From contig JAEYHZ010000026.1 in assembly GCA_023409265.1 (NCBI GenBank), positions 1 through 47,810 on the forward strand: DNA of 47,810 bases. The letters are read 5' to 3'. Below the pieces are notes generated by a model, which searched no databases, was not told the DNA's origin, and saw only the letters and a program-made list of their open reading frames with translations. Made by a program: the position numbers and the translations under genes. Within the stretch, counting starts at the first letter, position 1; the number at the start of each line of letters is the position of its first letter. Positions 26,724 to 33,923 of the stretch are shown here, in pieces. The DNA comes from Bacillota bacterium. GTDB taxonomy: Bacteria > Bacillota > Clostridia > Acetivibrionales > DSM-1351.

Positions 26724-26762
26724 AATCTTTTGCCGGTTTTATCATTAGTCCGGCAAAAGATT
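26724..26762 (-). terminator. Perfect 13-bp stem-loop inside the catabolic locus
   Basis: AATCTTTTGCCGG and CCGGCAAAAGATT pair perfectly around a 13-nt loop; AAGTTTTATATTT follows on the minus strand. It lies 40 nt after the isomerase stop. Probably a partial terminator or mRNA 3'-end stabiliser, lowering expression of the last two genes. A further promoter in the 180-bp gap is possible but not evident. Confidence 0.6.
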
Positions 26763-26803
26763 ACACTATGAATGAACCTACTAAGACTAACTACGTGTCA
26801 ACC

Positions 26804-27715
26804 TTAAACTCTTGACCAGGCAAGATCCAGTACCCTCTTTGCATTTGCTATGACAATATCCGGATCTTCATCACCCCAGGGCTTTACCTCAAAGCTGACT
26901 ATGGGTCTGCGTTCTTCACTGATGAAGCCCATCTGCATCAGTATTCTCAGATATGCCGTCAATTCATCCACATCATTTTCCGAATTGGGAAAGCCGAAAC
27001 GGGGATGTGTATCTCCATAGGCCTCACAGGCCGGATCCTTTATAACGGTGTTGCCCATATGAGCGTGTATTATATAGTCCTTTATTGGAAGCAAATTTTC
27101 TTCAAGTGTTTCATGAATCATGGGGATATGGGAAAGATCCACCATTAAACCGAAATTATCAAATTCTGAAGTCATGTCCCGGGCAAAACGTTCTGCAAGC
27201 TCAACGGGGCCGATGATGGACTTTTTGTCTATATCGTAGTCAAAAACTTCCAGCGCCACCTTCATACTGCCCTTGCTCTTCGCATAGCCGCACAATTCCC
27301 TTGTGGATTTAATCAGAGCCTGATAGGACTGTTCCTTTGTCTCTTCCTGATATTTGCCTGATAAAAAGGCAAACCCTGAAGCTCCCATTTCATACGCCTC
27401 ATCAATTCCCTCCTTCAGACTTGCAACAGCAGCTTTTCTTTTGCTTTCATCAAGGTCATTAATATTCATGCCGGTTGTAAGCAATCTGGGTTGTCCGCCG
27501 TAAGCCACTGCCATATGGGAACTGTCCAGCATTTTCCTGACCTTCTTTCTTGTCTGAGGGTCCTTGATCCAGGTTAACTCGATTGCATCAAAATAACTGT
27601 CTGAAGCAATCTTTTTCACCGTCTCTTCAATAGGCCCTTCGCCTTTCATTGTGGTGGGATAGGCCATAAAATGGATCAAGCCCACCTTCATATATTTTTT
27701 TATGGATTCGTACAT
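26804..27715 (-). CDS. Sugar phosphate isomerase/epimerase-like TIM-barrel protein (AP_endonuc_2 family)
   Basis: 303-residue TIM barrel of the xylose-isomerase-like AP_endonuc_2 family, which includes hydroxypyruvate isomerases, inosose enzymes, keto-sugar epimerases and 3-oxo-isoapionate decarboxylase. Likely metal ligands lie at strand ends: VALEVFDYDID (Glu), LMVDLSHIP (Asp, His), IIHAHMGNT (His) and VSFEVKPWGDEDP (Glu). The start at 27715 has GGAGG five nt upstream. It follows HMG-CoA reductase and precedes the hydroxyacid dehydrogenase, suggesting it prepares the substrate for that enzyme. The precise reaction cannot be assigned. Confidence 0.82.
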   Translation of the reverse strand: MYESIKKYMKVGLIHFMAYPTTMKGEGPIEETVKKIASDSYFDAIELTWIKDPQTRKKVRKMLDSSHMAVAYGGQPRLLTTGMNINDLDESKRKAAVASLKEGIDEAYEMGASGFAFLSGKYQEETKEQSYQALIKSTRELCGYAKSKGSMKVALEVFDYDIDKKSIIGPVELAERFARDMTSEFDNFGLMVDLSHIPMIHETLEENLLPIKDYIIHAHMGNTVIKDPACEAYGDTHPRFGFPNSENDVDELTAYLRILMQMGFISEERRPIVSFEVKPWGDEDPDIVIANAKRVLDLAWSRV

Positions 27716-27822
27716 ATTGACCTCCATGAGCCGCATAGCGGCCACAAAATGTTATGCAAGCAATTATCCTTTATCGCAATGTGGCGAATAAAGTCTTTCA
27801 AGCTAACTTCCTTTGTCCGTCA

Positions 27823-29133
27823 CTAGGCTTCTTCACCTCTTGCAAGCTTTACATGGGAATCTGCCATTTCATACCCTGCCGCCTGGGCACAGGCAGTGTT
27901 CAACTCAAGCGCCGTTACGGCTGTTGCCGCAATTTCAGCCAGTCTCAGCACATTCACATTATCGTCCACACTTTTGCCGAAGCCGCCGCAGCCGATAAGC
28001 CTCAAGGCTTCTTTTGCAGTTCCGAACATTGTACCTCCTCCTATGGTTGCCAGCTCCATACAAGGCAGGGAAACCATAAAATGAACGCCGCCTTCTGCAG
28101 CATCAGCCTGCACAAAGCAGCTGGAGGACGAAATGACATGTGCCAGATCCTGACCGGTGGCCGCATAAAATGCCGCCACCGCATTTGCCGCATTAACGTT
28201 AAAACCTGCAATGGTTCCGCTGTAGCATGAACCCAGGTAGCATTTATGGAAAACTGTTTTCTCAACACTTCTTGCGTTTACTCCCTTTTTAAATACAGCC
28301 TTTAAAACCTCGTCCGTAATGAATACCTCGGTCTGGATTGACTTTCCGCGGCCGTTCAAAACATTGATATGAGAGGATTTCTTATCGGAACAAAGATTAC
28401 TGCTTATGGTGATAAGCTTCCACTCGGGCATTCTTGCCAGAATCCCTCTTGTGATATCGGCCGAGGCTTTTGTTACACCGTTCATCCCCATTGCATCACC
28501 GGTTTTGAAGGTCATTCTCAGGAACACTTTGGTACCCAGCTGATAGGGATCGATCTGTTCAAGCCGTACAAAGGGGTCCCTTGACAGCGCTGCCAGTTCC
28601 CTGAACAGCTCCTTGTCCGTTACTATCTGCCTGCAGAATCTTCTGGCCTCGGCAATATTGGGAGCTTCTATCAAAGGTGCTCTGGTCATTCCGTCAAAAT
28701 GAACCAGTGTGTTCAGCCCTCCGGCCAGATTAATGGCCTTGATTCCTCTTTGAACTCCTGCAACCAGAGCTGCCTCGTTGGTTGCAAGGGGAATATAGAC
28801 CTTCTCATCCACAAACTGTCCGTTAATTTTTACCGGACCGGCTATTCCCATGGGTATGGTGGCAGCACCTATTTTTCCTTCAATTCCGGCCAGGATCCTT
28901 TCCCCGCCAACCAGTGAACAGTTGTCCAGACGGGTATTTTTTATAATATCCAGTTTGGTTCCTGTTGCTTCCTCAACTGCTTCGCAACGGACATAAGCCG
29001 CAGCATTGCATGCTTCCTTAATATTTTCCGGATCTGATTCGTAAATCTGAGTGAAAATGGCACTCTCAAGGTTCTGGCTTTTAATCTCTCCGGATATGTA
29101 TTTTTTCTTTATGTCCAACAACTTTGCATTCAT
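27823..29133 (-). CDS. Hydroxymethylglutaryl-CoA reductase, class I-like
   Basis: 436-residue HMG-CoA reductase without membrane domain. It interconverts HMG-CoA and mevalonate plus CoA using NAD(P)H. The catalytic set is complete: Glu120 in ATNEAALV, Lys251 in SDKKSSHIN, Asp329 in ATGQDLAHV and His427 in DSHVKLARG. Cofactor motif GDAMGMN is at 212-218, and GGGTMFG at about 365-371. The DKK and GDAMGMN patterns look like class I (archaeal/eukaryotic) enzymes rather than the class II form of Pseudomonas mevalonii. GGGGGA precedes the ATG. It follows the HMG-CoA lyase gene across a palindromic repeat. As the MEP genes dxr and ispG are also present, oxidation of mevalonate, or action on a related substrate, is more likely than isoprenoid synthesis. 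Confidence 0.9.
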   Translation of the reverse strand: MNAKLLDIKKKYISGEIKSQNLESAIFTQIYESDPENIKEACNAAAYVRCEAVEEATGTKLDIIKNTRLDNCSLVGGERILAGIEGKIGAATIPMGIAGPVKINGQFVDEKVYIPLATNEAALVAGVQRGIKAINLAGGLNTLVHFDGMTRAPLIEAPNIAEARRFCRQIVTDKELFRELAALSRDPFVRLEQIDPYQLGTKVFLRMTFKTGDAMGMNGVTKASADITRGILARMPEWKLITISSNLCSDKKSSHINVLNGRGKSIQTEVFITDEVLKAVFKKGVNARSVEKTVFHKCYLGSCYSGTIAGFNVNAANAVAAFYAATGQDLAHVISSSSCFVQADAAEGGVHFMVSLPCMELATIGGGTMFGTAKEALRLIGCGGFGKSVDDNVNVLRLAEIAATAVTALELNTACAQAAGYEMADSHVKLARGEEA

Positions 29134-29167
29134 TTAAAACTTCCCCCTTTATAACTCCGGTTCTTTT

Positions 29168-29234
29168 AGAGCCTGCTTAATATCTGCTTGTGTCTGCCAG
29201 AATGACGGGCACAATGAGATATTGAACAGGCTCT
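29168..29234 (-). repeat. Palindromic intergenic element between HMG-CoA lyase and reductase genes
   Basis: A 67-bp interrupted palindrome: AGAGCCTG / CAGGCTCT at the ends, ATATCT / AGATAT, TTGTG / CACAA and TGCC / GGCA inside. It fills most of the 100-bp gap. No T-run follows on the minus strand. A related AGAGCCTGTTTA sequence occurs at 37753. It may be a MITE or REP-like insertion, or an mRNA hairpin that sets the expression ratio of the two genes. Confidence 0.5.
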
Positions 29235-30121
29235 TAAACACACCTGCTGTGCAAAAGTGTACTCAAAGTTTGAGCATACTCCCCTGCTTCATAAATCTTC
29301 TTCAGATCTATTCCTGTTTCAATTCCCATCCGGTTGAACATCTCCACCAGTATTTCAGTCTGACAGTTCCCTTTTGCACCAGGAGCATAAGGACACCCTC
29401 CCAGGCCTCCGGCTGCGCCGTCAAATATTCTTATACCGGCCTCGAAGGACGCCAGGTTATTGGCAAATTCCAGACCGTGGTATTTATGATAATGCACAGC
29501 CAGCTTTGCTCTTGTAAGTTTTTCGTTTATCATTTTTGGGATTTCATATGCCGAAACCGGATTTGCCATTCCGGTGGTATCGCCAAGGGAAATTTCATAA
29601 GAGCCGTACTCTTCCAGTTTTAGTGCTATTTCAAGAGCTCTTTGTGGACTCATTTCCCCTTCGATGGGACACCCGAACACAGTAGCAATATATGAGCGCA
29701 CCTTAACTCCGTTTTTTGCTGCAACTTTATTTATTTGTTCTATTTCTTTAAGAGAATCTCCTGTACTCATGTTAAGGTTCTTTTTATTGTGGCTTTCACT
29801 GGTACTCATGATGGTGACCACTTCCTTCAAGCCGCATTCCATAGCTAACTCAAGGCCCTTTAAATTAGGGATCAAGGCATTATAGGCCACACCTTCCTTT
29901 TTCCTTATGCCTTCCAGAACTTCTTTGCTGTCGGCCATCTGCGGCACCCACCTGGGATGTACAAAAGAGGTGACCTCTATTCTCTTGCATCCCGCATCCG
30001 TCAGCCTGTTTACCAGTTCAATTTTCTTTTCAGTGGGTATGAATACCGGTTCGGGCTGCAGGCCGTCGCGGGGCCCCACCTCAAAAATACTGACCTCTTT
30101 ACAGTTGTGATTTGCTATCAT
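29234..30121 (-). CDS. Hydroxymethylglutaryl-CoA lyase family protein
   Basis: 295-residue DRE-TIM metallolyase. HMG-CoA lyase cleaves HMG-CoA to acetoacetate and acetyl-CoA. Key residues are FEVGPRDGLQ (Arg18, Asp19), metal histidines His210 and His212 in HYHKYHG, and the family signature GGLGGCPYAPGAKGN with active-site Cys243. Length fits. The usual HxHDTYGQ is HYHKYHGLE here, so three conserved positions after the second histidine differ; substrate preference may have shifted. AGAAGGTG precedes the ATG. It lies 23 nt after the alcohol dehydrogenase and just upstream of HMG-CoA reductase, the gene pairing known from mevalonate degradation. Confidence 0.88.
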   Translation of the reverse strand: MIANHNCKEVSIFEVGPRDGLQPEPVFIPTEKKIELVNRLTDAGCKRIEVTSFVHPRWVPQMADSKEVLEGIRKKEGVAYNALIPNLKGLELAMECGLKEVVTIMSTSESHNKKNLNMSTGDSLKEIEQINKVAAKNGVKVRSYIATVFGCPIEGEMSPQRALEIALKLEEYGSYEISLGDTTGMANPVSAYEIPKMINEKLTRAKLAVHYHKYHGLEFANNLASFEAGIRIFDGAAGGLGGCPYAPGAKGNCQTEILVEMFNRMGIETGIDLKKIYEAGEYAQTLSTLLHSRCV

Positions 30122-30144
30122 CTTTACACCTTCTTTTTCTATGT

Positions 30145-31179
30145 TTAAAGCTCAAAAATTATTCTTCCGGTTACACTTCTGAAATCGACTATGGCCTGCT
30201 CAAAATTCTCAAGCTCTGTTACCTTCCCAATGTAATTGTCCAATTCTATCCTGCCGGTGCTTAATATGGACAGTACGGTTTCCCAGCTTTCGAACATTCT
30301 CCTGCCGAAGATTCCGGTAACATTCAGCTCCTTGTATACCACACCGTACATGTAATTGTTAAAAGTCAGTGGCTTTGGCACCATTCCCACATGGACAAGT
30401 GTTCCTGCCACCTTCAAAGCCTCAACACTTTTATTTATTACATCTTCATTTCCGGTCATATCTATGATTGAAGCTACCCCTACTCCATTCGTTTCACGCA
30501 TTATAACCTGCACAAAATCTTCCCTGGAACCATTTATGGTTACATCTGCACCAAGACGTCTGCTCTCCTCAAGGCGCAGCTCATTATTACCCATGACGAA
30601 TATTTTTGTACTGCCTAAAAACTTTGCAAGCTCAACGGCCATCAACCCAATGGTGCCCATCCCCAAAATGGCAATGCTGCTGCCGGAGGGATTTGCTTTT
30701 GAAAGGGCATGCATGGCCGTCGTAAAGGGTTCCAGCAGTGCACCCTGCCTGTAGGTTATGGAATCGGGTAGCTTAACTGCCGCTATTTCAGGAATTTTTA
30801 TGTATTCAGCAAAACAGCCATCAAAACTTCTGCCTATCACTCCCATATTGTTCCTGCAAATGTGCTGATTACCGGTCCTGCAGGTATTGCAGCAGCCGCA
30901 GGGTATATGCGTCTCACCTGCCACTCTGTCCCCCGCCCTGATTCCCTTTACATCGGCACCTACCTCAACCACAAGTCCTGAAAATTCATGGCCCATGGTA
31001 AACGGCAGTTTATAATGGGCATTCTGGACCAACTGCGTCCATTCATATACATCCACATCCGACCTGCACAGGGCGGCTGCCTTGACCTGTACAAGGACTT
31101 CATTCCTCCCGAGCCTGGGAATTTCCAACTCAACAAACTGTGCTCCGGGCTTTCCGGCTGTTTTTTGTATGGCTTTCAT
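30145..31179 (-). CDS. Zinc-dependent medium-chain alcohol dehydrogenase
   Basis: 344-residue MDR dehydrogenase of the threonine/sorbitol dehydrogenase type. Catalytic zinc residues appear in ALCRSDVDVYEW and TMGHEFSGLVVEVG. A structural zinc lobe follows: HIPCGCCNTCRTGNQHIC. The Rossmann motif is AILGMGTIGLMAVELAKFLG. The residues after the second strand (VMGNNELRL) lack the usual Asp, so NADP use is possible. It probably oxidises a polyol or sugar alcohol, or reduces a keto sugar, in the locus pathway. GGGGGT precedes the ATG; HMG-CoA lyase follows after 23 nt. Confidence 0.9.
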   Translation of the reverse strand: MKAIQKTAGKPGAQFVELEIPRLGRNEVLVQVKAAALCRSDVDVYEWTQLVQNAHYKLPFTMGHEFSGLVVEVGADVKGIRAGDRVAGETHIPCGCCNTCRTGNQHICRNNMGVIGRSFDGCFAEYIKIPEIAAVKLPDSITYRQGALLEPFTTAMHALSKANPSGSSIAILGMGTIGLMAVELAKFLGSTKIFVMGNNELRLEESRRLGADVTINGSREDFVQVIMRETNGVGVASIIDMTGNEDVINKSVEALKVAGTLVHVGMVPKPLTFNNYMYGVVYKELNVTGIFGRRMFESWETVLSILSTGRIELDNYIGKVTELENFEQAIVDFRSVTGRIIFEL

Positions 31180-31282
31180 AGAAACCCCCTTTCTTAAATT
31201 TTACAAAATGGCTTTTCTTAATCTAAGACAAATGCAAACTATAAATTAATGGTGACATGTTATTTTTTTCAGTGAAATGTAA

Positions 31283-31987
31283 TTATCTGTTTCTTTCAAG
31301 AGTAGCATCATGCTCATAACCTAATTTTTCATAGTGTGAGGATCTTGTGGCAATATCCTCTTCCAGCTGTAATCTGGCAAATTTAATCACATCTTCGGCA
31401 ACTTCATATGGTATCACCAGAACACCATCATCGTCTGCGCATATAACATCTCCCGGTTTCACAGTCACTCCCGCACAATGTACCGGAATATTTCTGGCTC
31501 CCCCGCGAACACGTCCGTAAACATGGTTATAGGTTCTCTGGGTGCAGAATACATTTGCCTTTTCAAGATTGGTTTCATATGAGTCCCTGCAGGCTCCGTC
31601 TATTACCGCACCTTCAATTCCCCTTATCATCATGTTCATTGCTATTTCAGAGCCCCATATTCCTCCTACGATGCCTTCCATGTCAATGACCACAACCATG
31701 TCCTTTGCATTTTCGGGTGTGATATCGTTTACAAAGGAATATATGTTTTCACATTCCCTGGTCAACTCTTCCTTGTATTCTGCAACTGTTTTACACTGTT
31801 TGTTCGGAGTCTGCTTGGGAAGCAGCTTCACAGTGTATGCAAAGCCTTTAAATTCCATCCCTGGTCTCAGAGGTTTCATGTTTGGATTCATTGAACCCAC
31901 ATTCACCAGACCCAGGGCATCCATAGCATCGGATAAATCCGCACATCTGTACTTTCTTAATTCATTGATCAGTTCAGTTCTTGTCAT
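31283..31987 (-). CDS. RraA-like protein, HMG/CHA-aldolase family
   Basis: 234-residue member of the RraA/4-hydroxy-4-methyl-2-oxoglutarate aldolase family. These metal-dependent enzymes split tertiary-alcohol oxo acids to pyruvate, or decarboxylate oxaloacetate; proteobacterial RraA instead inhibits RNase E. It shows CADLSDAMDALGLVN at the N-terminus, the phosphate/pyruvate loop GGIWGSEIAMNMMIRGIEG and the catalytic Arg-Asp in VIDGACRDSYE, then PGDVICADDDGVLVIP. These active-site residues and the catabolic setting favour an enzyme over an RNase E regulator. It sits between the ABC permease and the dehydrogenase. Confidence 0.85.
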   Translation of the reverse strand: MTRTELINELRKYRCADLSDAMDALGLVNVGSMNPNMKPLRPGMEFKGFAYTVKLLPKQTPNKQCKTVAEYKEELTRECENIYSFVNDITPENAKDMVVVIDMEGIVGGIWGSEIAMNMMIRGIEGAVIDGACRDSYETNLEKANVFCTQRTYNHVYGRVRGGARNIPVHCAGVTVKPGDVICADDDGVLVIPYEVAEDVIKFARLQLEEDIATRSSHYEKLGYEHDATLERNR

Positions 31988-32035
31988 AATAAAATCCCCT
32001 CTCGAAATTTTTAGTTTTTATGAATTTGATTTAAT

Positions 32036-32914
32036 TTAATAAATACTTTCCTTGTACATTATTTTTTTCATGCCCATTGTGAGCAGCATAGCCATAACAA
32101 ATATCAGAATGGCTATGACATTTCCGTATCCGATATTAAAGTTCTGGAAGGAATTAACAAAGAGGTGAAGCGGTAACAGCTCGGTGGAATGATTGGGACC
32201 TCCGCCTGTCATAACATAAACCAGGTCAAAGGAACGTAATGCTCCTACTGTCTGCAGGATTATTACCATTTTTATAATGTCCCAGGACAGGGGTATAACC
32301 ATGTGATAAATCATTTTCATACCGCTGGCCCCGTCTATGGTTGCACTTTCAATTACTTCATGGGGCATGTTCATAAAGCCCGAGTTGAATAAAATGACCT
32401 GAACACCGCATGAATTCCATGTCTGCGCTATTATAACGGCAATTAATGCCAGCGCCGGACTGGATAAGGGCGGTATATAATTTTCAGCCTGTCCTATTGC
32501 CGCCATGAAGGGTTTTAATAAACCCATTCCCGGACTGTAAATATAATTCCATATAAACCCTACTGCCACTGAAGGTAAAACTGTCGGTACAAAAAACACC
32601 ACCTTGTAGAAGCGATAGCCTCTCATCTGGAGGTAGACCATGTACCCCAATGTGAATCCGAAAATAACCTGCAGTAATGTAGTTGATACCATAAATACCA
32701 GCGAGTTCCCCATTGATTTCCAAAAAAGCTGTGATGCAAACACCGACCTGTAATTATCCAGGCCTACAAATCTGCTGGATGCCAATGTATCCCACTTAAA
32801 TGTACTGAGAACTACCGATTGTCCGATAGGATACAGAACCAGATATATATAAATCAATGAACCCGGTACTAAAAATGCTAAAATTACCCAAATGTTTTTT
32901 TTAGTTATATTCAT
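32036..32914 (-). CDS. Carbohydrate ABC transporter permease, MalF/UgpA-like
   Basis: 292-residue inner-membrane permease of a CUT1-type importer, with six likely helices. It opens IWVILAFLVPGSLIYIYLVLY. The EAA loop contacting the ATPase is EVIESATIDGASGMKMIYHM. The start at 32914 has GGAGG four nt upstream. It follows the MalG-type permease by 28 nt. Together with the lipoprotein at 33924 it forms an importer for an oligosaccharide or glycoside. No ATPase gene is in the locus, so a shared MsmX-type ATPase is presumed. Confidence 0.93.
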   Translation of the reverse strand: MNITKKNIWVILAFLVPGSLIYIYLVLYPIGQSVVLSTFKWDTLASSRFVGLDNYRSVFASQLFWKSMGNSLVFMVSTTLLQVIFGFTLGYMVYLQMRGYRFYKVVFFVPTVLPSVAVGFIWNYIYSPGMGLLKPFMAAIGQAENYIPPLSSPALALIAVIIAQTWNSCGVQVILFNSGFMNMPHEVIESATIDGASGMKMIYHMVIPLSWDIIKMVIILQTVGALRSFDLVYVMTGGGPNHSTELLPLHLFVNSFQNFNIGYGNVIAILIFVMAMLLTMGMKKIMYKESIY

Positions 32915-32942
32915 AAAGACCTCCACTGCCAATCTGCATTAT

Positions 32943-33839
32943 CTATCCCTTTACAGCCCCTGCAATCATTCCCTTTTCGATATTTTCCTGTGCAAATATG
33001 TAGAATAGAATACTTGGGATTATAGCCATCATAATACCTGCAGCCAATTGAGTATATTCCGAGTTAAATTCCGTAATAAAGCCAATCAGGCCAATGGGCA
33101 AAGTTTTAAGCTCCGGCTTGTTTAACATCAGCATGGACACAAGAAGTTCATTCCAGCAGGCCAGAACAGCCAGTACCGCAATGGTTACTATACCGTCCTT
33201 GGAGAGAGGAACAATTATTTTCATAAACAGCTTCCATACAGAACAGCCGTCTATAAATGCACACTCCTCCAGTTCCTTCGGTATGGAACTCATAAAGCTT
33301 TCTAATATAAATATGGAAATGGATATTCGAAATGCTCCGTAGATAAGACCTAAAACACTTAAATTATTGTACATCTCCCACTTTCCAACCATCATGTATA
33401 GTGGAATAATAGCTGAGTGTATGGGAATCATCATTCCCGCGATAATGGTATAATAAATGAATTTTTTTGCTTTGAAATTGTAACGGGCAAGAACAAAGGA
33501 AATAGGTGTTGTGGTAACTATGGTTATTATTACTGTTAATATGGTTACATAAATACTATTCAGCATATATGTATCAATTTTCGAACCCTTCCATGCCTTG
33601 GCGTAGTTAGAAAATACCCACTCCTTTGGCGGCCCCCATGTATTTACGGTTAAATCGGCCTGTGTTTTCATTGAAGAGAAAAACAACCACACCAAAGGAA
33701 GCAAAATGACGAGAGCACAAATAGTCATAAATGCATAAATCAATCTCTTGGTCGCTTTATTGCCTACTTCCAGTTGAGGGTTAGGTGCCAGCGACTCTTC
33801 GTTACTTCTTTTCTTGGATAATCGGTTAAAAATCCCCAT
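32943..33839 (-). CDS. Carbohydrate ABC transporter permease, MalG/UgpE-like
   Basis: 298-residue permease. A polar N-terminal stretch of about 30 residues is followed by LIYAFMTICALVILLPLVWL and five more hydrophobic segments. The EAA loop is PKELEECAFIDGCSVWKLFM; the C-terminus IEKGMIAGAVKG is typical for MalG-type partners. The start at 33839 has GGGAGG upstream. It lies 84 nt after the binding protein, across a GC-rich hairpin. Confidence 0.93.
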   Translation of the reverse strand: MGIFNRLSKKRSNEESLAPNPQLEVGNKATKRLIYAFMTICALVILLPLVWLFFSSMKTQADLTVNTWGPPKEWVFSNYAKAWKGSKIDTYMLNSIYVTILTVIITIVTTTPISFVLARYNFKAKKFIYYTIIAGMMIPIHSAIIPLYMMVGKWEMYNNLSVLGLIYGAFRISISIFILESFMSSIPKELEECAFIDGCSVWKLFMKIIVPLSKDGIVTIAVLAVLACWNELLVSMLMLNKPELKTLPIGLIGFITEFNSEYTQLAAGIMMAIIPSILFYIFAQENIEKGMIAGAVKG

Positions 33840-33878
33840 CTTTTCCTCCCTCATACGCTTGTAATTCTCCGGTTATAC

Positions 33879-33904
33879 GGCATATCCGGTAAGCCGGACA
33901 TGCC
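33879..33904 (-). promoter_or_regulatory. Hairpin between binding protein and permease genes
   Basis: GGCATATCCGG and CCGGACATGCC pair around TAAG with one mismatch; no T-run follows on the minus strand. A stem-loop here often protects the upstream binding-protein mRNA and lowers permease expression, as in other sugar ABC operons. Confidence 0.55.
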
Positions 33905-33923
33905 TGTACAACCAAGTCATATT

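Noticed and set aside
27823..29133. HMG-CoA reductase as part of mevalonate-pathway isoprenoid synthesis
   Set aside because: dxr and ispG of the MEP pathway are present, no other mevalonate-synthesis gene is nearby, and the gene sits in a catabolic locus next to HMG-CoA lyase.
31283..31987. RraA-like protein as an RNase E inhibitor
   Set aside because: The aldolase residues are retained and the setting is metabolic, so an enzyme is favoured.
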